Positions 6,988 to 8,031 of a stretch of DNA of 8,031 nt are shown one piece after another. The translations under genes were made by a program, and so were the position numbers. The notes under the pieces were generated by a model, which made no database searches, was not told the DNA's origin, and was given only the letters and a program-made list of their open reading frames with translations. Every line of letters begins with the position of its first letter. Position 1 is the stretch's first letter. The stretch comes from Filomicrobium sp. (GTDB lineage Bacteria > Pseudomonadota > Alphaproteobacteria > Rhizobiales > Hyphomicrobiaceae): contig JAUWFF010000036.1 in assembly GCA_030607105.1 (NCBI GenBank), forward strand, positions 1 through 8,031, given 5' to 3'.

Positions 6988-7194
6988 TCAGTTTGGTCTT
7001 CCATTCTCATCGATGAAATGACGCTCATGCATCTCAAACAGCAGTGAAAGAGCTTCTCGGACGTGTTCAGCAGCATCTTCAAGCTCGTCGGTTTCCTGTA
7101 GCCTGCTGTGGATGCGGCCGAGCAGGGCCACCATCACCGGTACGGACATATTGCAGGTTGCCCGTTCAAGGTTCTTCAGTACTTCACGTGGCAC
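6988..7194 (-). CDS. Small conserved-looking hypothetical protein, 68 residues
   Basis: I do not recognise a family. The product has a balanced natural composition. A moderately hydrophobic helix-like stretch at 14-30 (CNMSVPVMVALLGRIHS) is followed by an acidic amphipathic helix-like stretch at 32-58 (LQETDELEDAAEHVREALSL, then LFEMHER). It ends in a polar tail. It has no signal peptide and no true membrane span. The start is GTG at 7192-7194, with the very good Shine-Dalgarno GGAGGG (7203-7208 on the minus strand) 8 bases upstream. This is the main evidence that the frame is real. It lies 228 bp upstream of the EAL gene on the same strand, so cotranscription is possible but not shown. Overlapping frames have cysteine- and arginine-rich products and look accidental. 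Confidence 0.55.
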   Translation of the reverse strand: MPREVLKNLERATCNMSVPVMVALLGRIHSRLQETDELEDAAEHVREALSLLFEMHERHFIDENGRPN

Positions 7195-7456
7195 GGGGAC
7201 GTCCCTCCACTGATTTCCCGCGGATCAAGTTGAGCGAAGAGCTCGATCGCGTAGCCAATTGTTGAAGCATTACACAGCGAGTCTGCTTATTACGCCAAGT
7301 ACGGCATGAAGGCATCTACCCTCATCAGATTTTGGCCGGATAAGTCAGCTTTTAATTTTACGTGTGTGTGATGGACCACGTCCAGACACGTCAACGCGAT
7401 CCTCTTTTTGCCTACTGCCTGGAATCGGCGATTGTATACCGCCCGCGTTTTGCCCA

Positions 7457-7486
7457 GACGCCGCCCAACTGGCGTCATGTTTTTTT
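7457..7486 (+). terminator. Strong intrinsic terminator on the plus strand
   Basis: GACGCC (7457-7462) and GGCGTC (7471-7476) form a perfect 6-bp stem with an 8-base loop, followed by ATG and then seven T (7480-7486). This is a standard rho-independent layout. No plus-strand gene lies upstream within 2.5 kb, since the upstream genes are on the minus strand. It therefore suggests an unannotated plus-strand transcript. Confidence 0.6.
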
Positions 7487-7554
7487 CGCGAAATAGGTGG
7501 AGCTAAGACGGTTCCTAATACCGTGTGAGACGACACCGAGAAAATATTTCGCTG

Positions 7555-7577
7555 GTCGGGAGAATTTCCCGGCTTTT
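7555..7577 (+). terminator. Second hairpin with short T-tract on the plus strand
   Basis: GTCGGGA (7555-7561) pairs with TCCCGGC (7567-7573), 7 pairs including one G-U, around the loop GAATT. TTTT (7574-7577) follows directly. It is weaker than the terminator about 80 bp upstream and could be a back-up terminator of the same transcript or a chance hairpin. Confidence 0.35.
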
Positions 7578-7686
7578 ACGGATAAATGGCAATAATGGAG
7601 CCGGTCGGAGCTACGGGATTGGAGTGCAATTCCTAATCTTAGAGACTAGCAGTTTAAATCCGATAAGGAAAAAAAGGATTTGCACT

Positions 7687-7710
7687 GCGTTAGCGTTAAC
7701 GCGGCGTTAA
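7687..7710 (+). promoter_or_regulatory. CtrA-like box TTAA-N7-TTAA before the lipoprotein gene
   Basis: TTAA (7696-7699), seven bases CGCGGCG, and TTAA (7707-7710) fit the core of the CtrA consensus used by alphaproteobacterial cell-cycle regulators. Three GCGTTA copies start at 7687, 7693 and 7704, and an inverted TAACGC at 7697 makes a local dyad. A possible promoter overlaps it: TTAACG (7696-7701), a 17-bp spacer, and TGTAAT (7719-7724). That would start transcription about 37 bases before the ATG at 7768. Confidence 0.4.
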
Positions 7711-7754
7711 AGGGTTGCTGTAATGGTTCTGGCGGAGATTGCGCGTTTGGTTCT

Positions 7755-7759
7755 GGGAG
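7755..7759 (+). promoter_or_regulatory. Shine-Dalgarno deciding the lipoprotein start
   Basis: GGGAG lies 8 bases before the ATG at 7768. An alternative in-frame ATG at 7723 has AAAGGG (7709-7714), also 8 bases away. The downstream start gives a standard lipoprotein signal peptide and fits the promoter candidate, so I prefer it. Confidence 0.5.
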
Positions 7760-7767
7760 TTTTGCGT

Positions 7768-8031
7768 ATGTACCGCGTTGCCTTGGCAGCAGTCGTGACG
7801 GGCTGCCTACTTGCTGCATGCAGCACGGGCCCGAGCACCTTGTCGACGGGCTTCGTGGACGGCGGCTCTAGCACGCCATCGATCTCGCAGATCGACCCAT
7901 CGGCGGGCCTCGGTCTTTCGGGCGGCAACAGCTCATCGAGCGGCACACGGGTCGCCAGCCTGAATGACGAAATCCCTGCAGGAACCTTCGAGACCGCTCC
8001 GAAAGGCGCCCTCTCCGACCGCAATTACTCT
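7768..8031 (+). CDS. Lipoprotein of unknown function (partial, runs off the window)
   Basis: Eighty-eight codons are open to the end of the window without a stop. The N-terminus MYRVALAAVVTGCLLAACST is a type II signal peptide: a short basic n-region, a hydrophobic core and the lipobox LAAC with C18 as the lipidated cysteine. Export and anchoring to the membrane are therefore expected. Residues 19-60 are rich in Ser, Gly, Thr and Pro (for example GGNSSSSG), a flexible linker typical of lipoproteins that tether a downstream domain. That domain lies outside the window, so function is unknown. An enzyme acting on the cell wall is one possibility but cannot be supported here. Starting at 7723 would add MVLAEIARLVLGVLR. 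A CtrA-like box lies about 60 bp upstream. Confidence 0.75.
   Translation, partial: MYRVALAAVVTGCLLAACSTGPSTLSTGFVDGGSSTPSISQIDPSAGLGLSGGNSSSSGTRVASLNDEIPAGTFETAPKGALSDRNYS

Larger units (their letters stand above)
7195..7767. other. 573-bp region without a recognised gene
   Basis: The region is more AT-rich than its neighbours. It contains the ribosome binding site of the small minus-strand gene at its left end, a strong plus-strand terminator at 7457-7486, a second hairpin with TTTT at 7555-7577, an imperfect long-range inverted repeat at 7624-7685, and GCGTTA repeats with a CtrA-like box at 7687-7710. The short open frames lack ribosome binding sites and recognisable products. The plus-strand terminators have no annotated gene to serve, so an unannotated RNA is possible. 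Confidence 0.6.

Noticed and set aside
6864..7082. 72-residue minus-strand open frame overlapping the small gene
   Set aside because: Cysteine- and arginine-rich product in another frame of the better supported 68-residue gene, with no Shine-Dalgarno.
7290..7478. 62-residue minus-strand open frame across the candidate sRNA
   Set aside because: No ribosome binding site (A-rich sequence precedes the ATG), and the composition looks random and basic.
7664..7702. Possible minus-strand terminator (GCGTTA-GCGT-TAACGC stem plus T7 tract)
   Set aside because: The T-tract starts about 11 bases after the stem and there is no minus-strand gene to terminate. The repeats are better explained by the CtrA-like element.
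7680..7871. 63-residue plus-strand open frame at the lipoprotein 5' end
   Set aside because: It is an out-of-frame shadow of the lipoprotein. The in-frame reading with the lipobox is far more natural.

Overview
The window reads as ordinary chromosomal DNA of an alphaproteobacterium, most likely of the Hyphomicrobiales (Rhizobiales). The main reason is the arrangement of the polyhydroxybutyrate (PHB) genes, with phaA-phaB divergent from the regulator phaR. A CtrA-type TTAA-N7-TTAA box, a degenerate GGDEF-EAL signalling protein and the moderately high GC content agree with this. The exact genus cannot be read from the window.

Layout. Positions 1-105 look like the unidentified C-terminal end of an upstream gene. 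A small DedA/VTT-type membrane protein follows (244-765, +). A strong hairpin terminator marks the 3' end of a minus-strand 1-Cys peroxiredoxin (942-1601). Upstream of that is the PHB precursor operon on the minus strand: phaA (2777-3967), then phaB (1922-2647), with a perfect GC-rich hairpin between them. A 329-bp divergent region separates phaA from phaR (4297-4929, +) and holds two dyad-symmetric, operator-like elements. Convergent to phaR is a 588-residue PAS-GGDEF(degenerate)-EAL protein (4993-6759, -), preceded on the same strand by a small 68-residue protein with a very good ribosome binding site (6988-7194, -). A 573-bp region without a recognised gene (7195-7767) contains two plus-strand terminator-like hairpins that no annotated plus-strand gene explains, and a CtrA-box-like element. 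The window ends inside a lipoprotein gene that starts at 7768.

How the genes work together. PhaA condenses two acetyl-CoA to acetoacetyl-CoA. PhaB reduces this to (R)-3-hydroxybutyryl-CoA, the monomer for PHB synthase, whose gene phaC is not in the window. PhaR senses PHB and represses granule-associated genes, and it often represses itself. The EAL protein keeps the full set of phosphodiesterase residues but has lost the GGDEF signature, so it is probably a c-di-GMP phosphodiesterase. Peroxiredoxin and DedA are housekeeping stress and membrane functions.

I found no phage, insertion sequence, CRISPR array, tRNA or rRNA, and no clearly new multi-gene system. The most interesting leads are a possible small RNA ending at 7486, the phaR dyad, the CtrA-like box before the lipoprotein, and the uncharacterised 68-residue protein.
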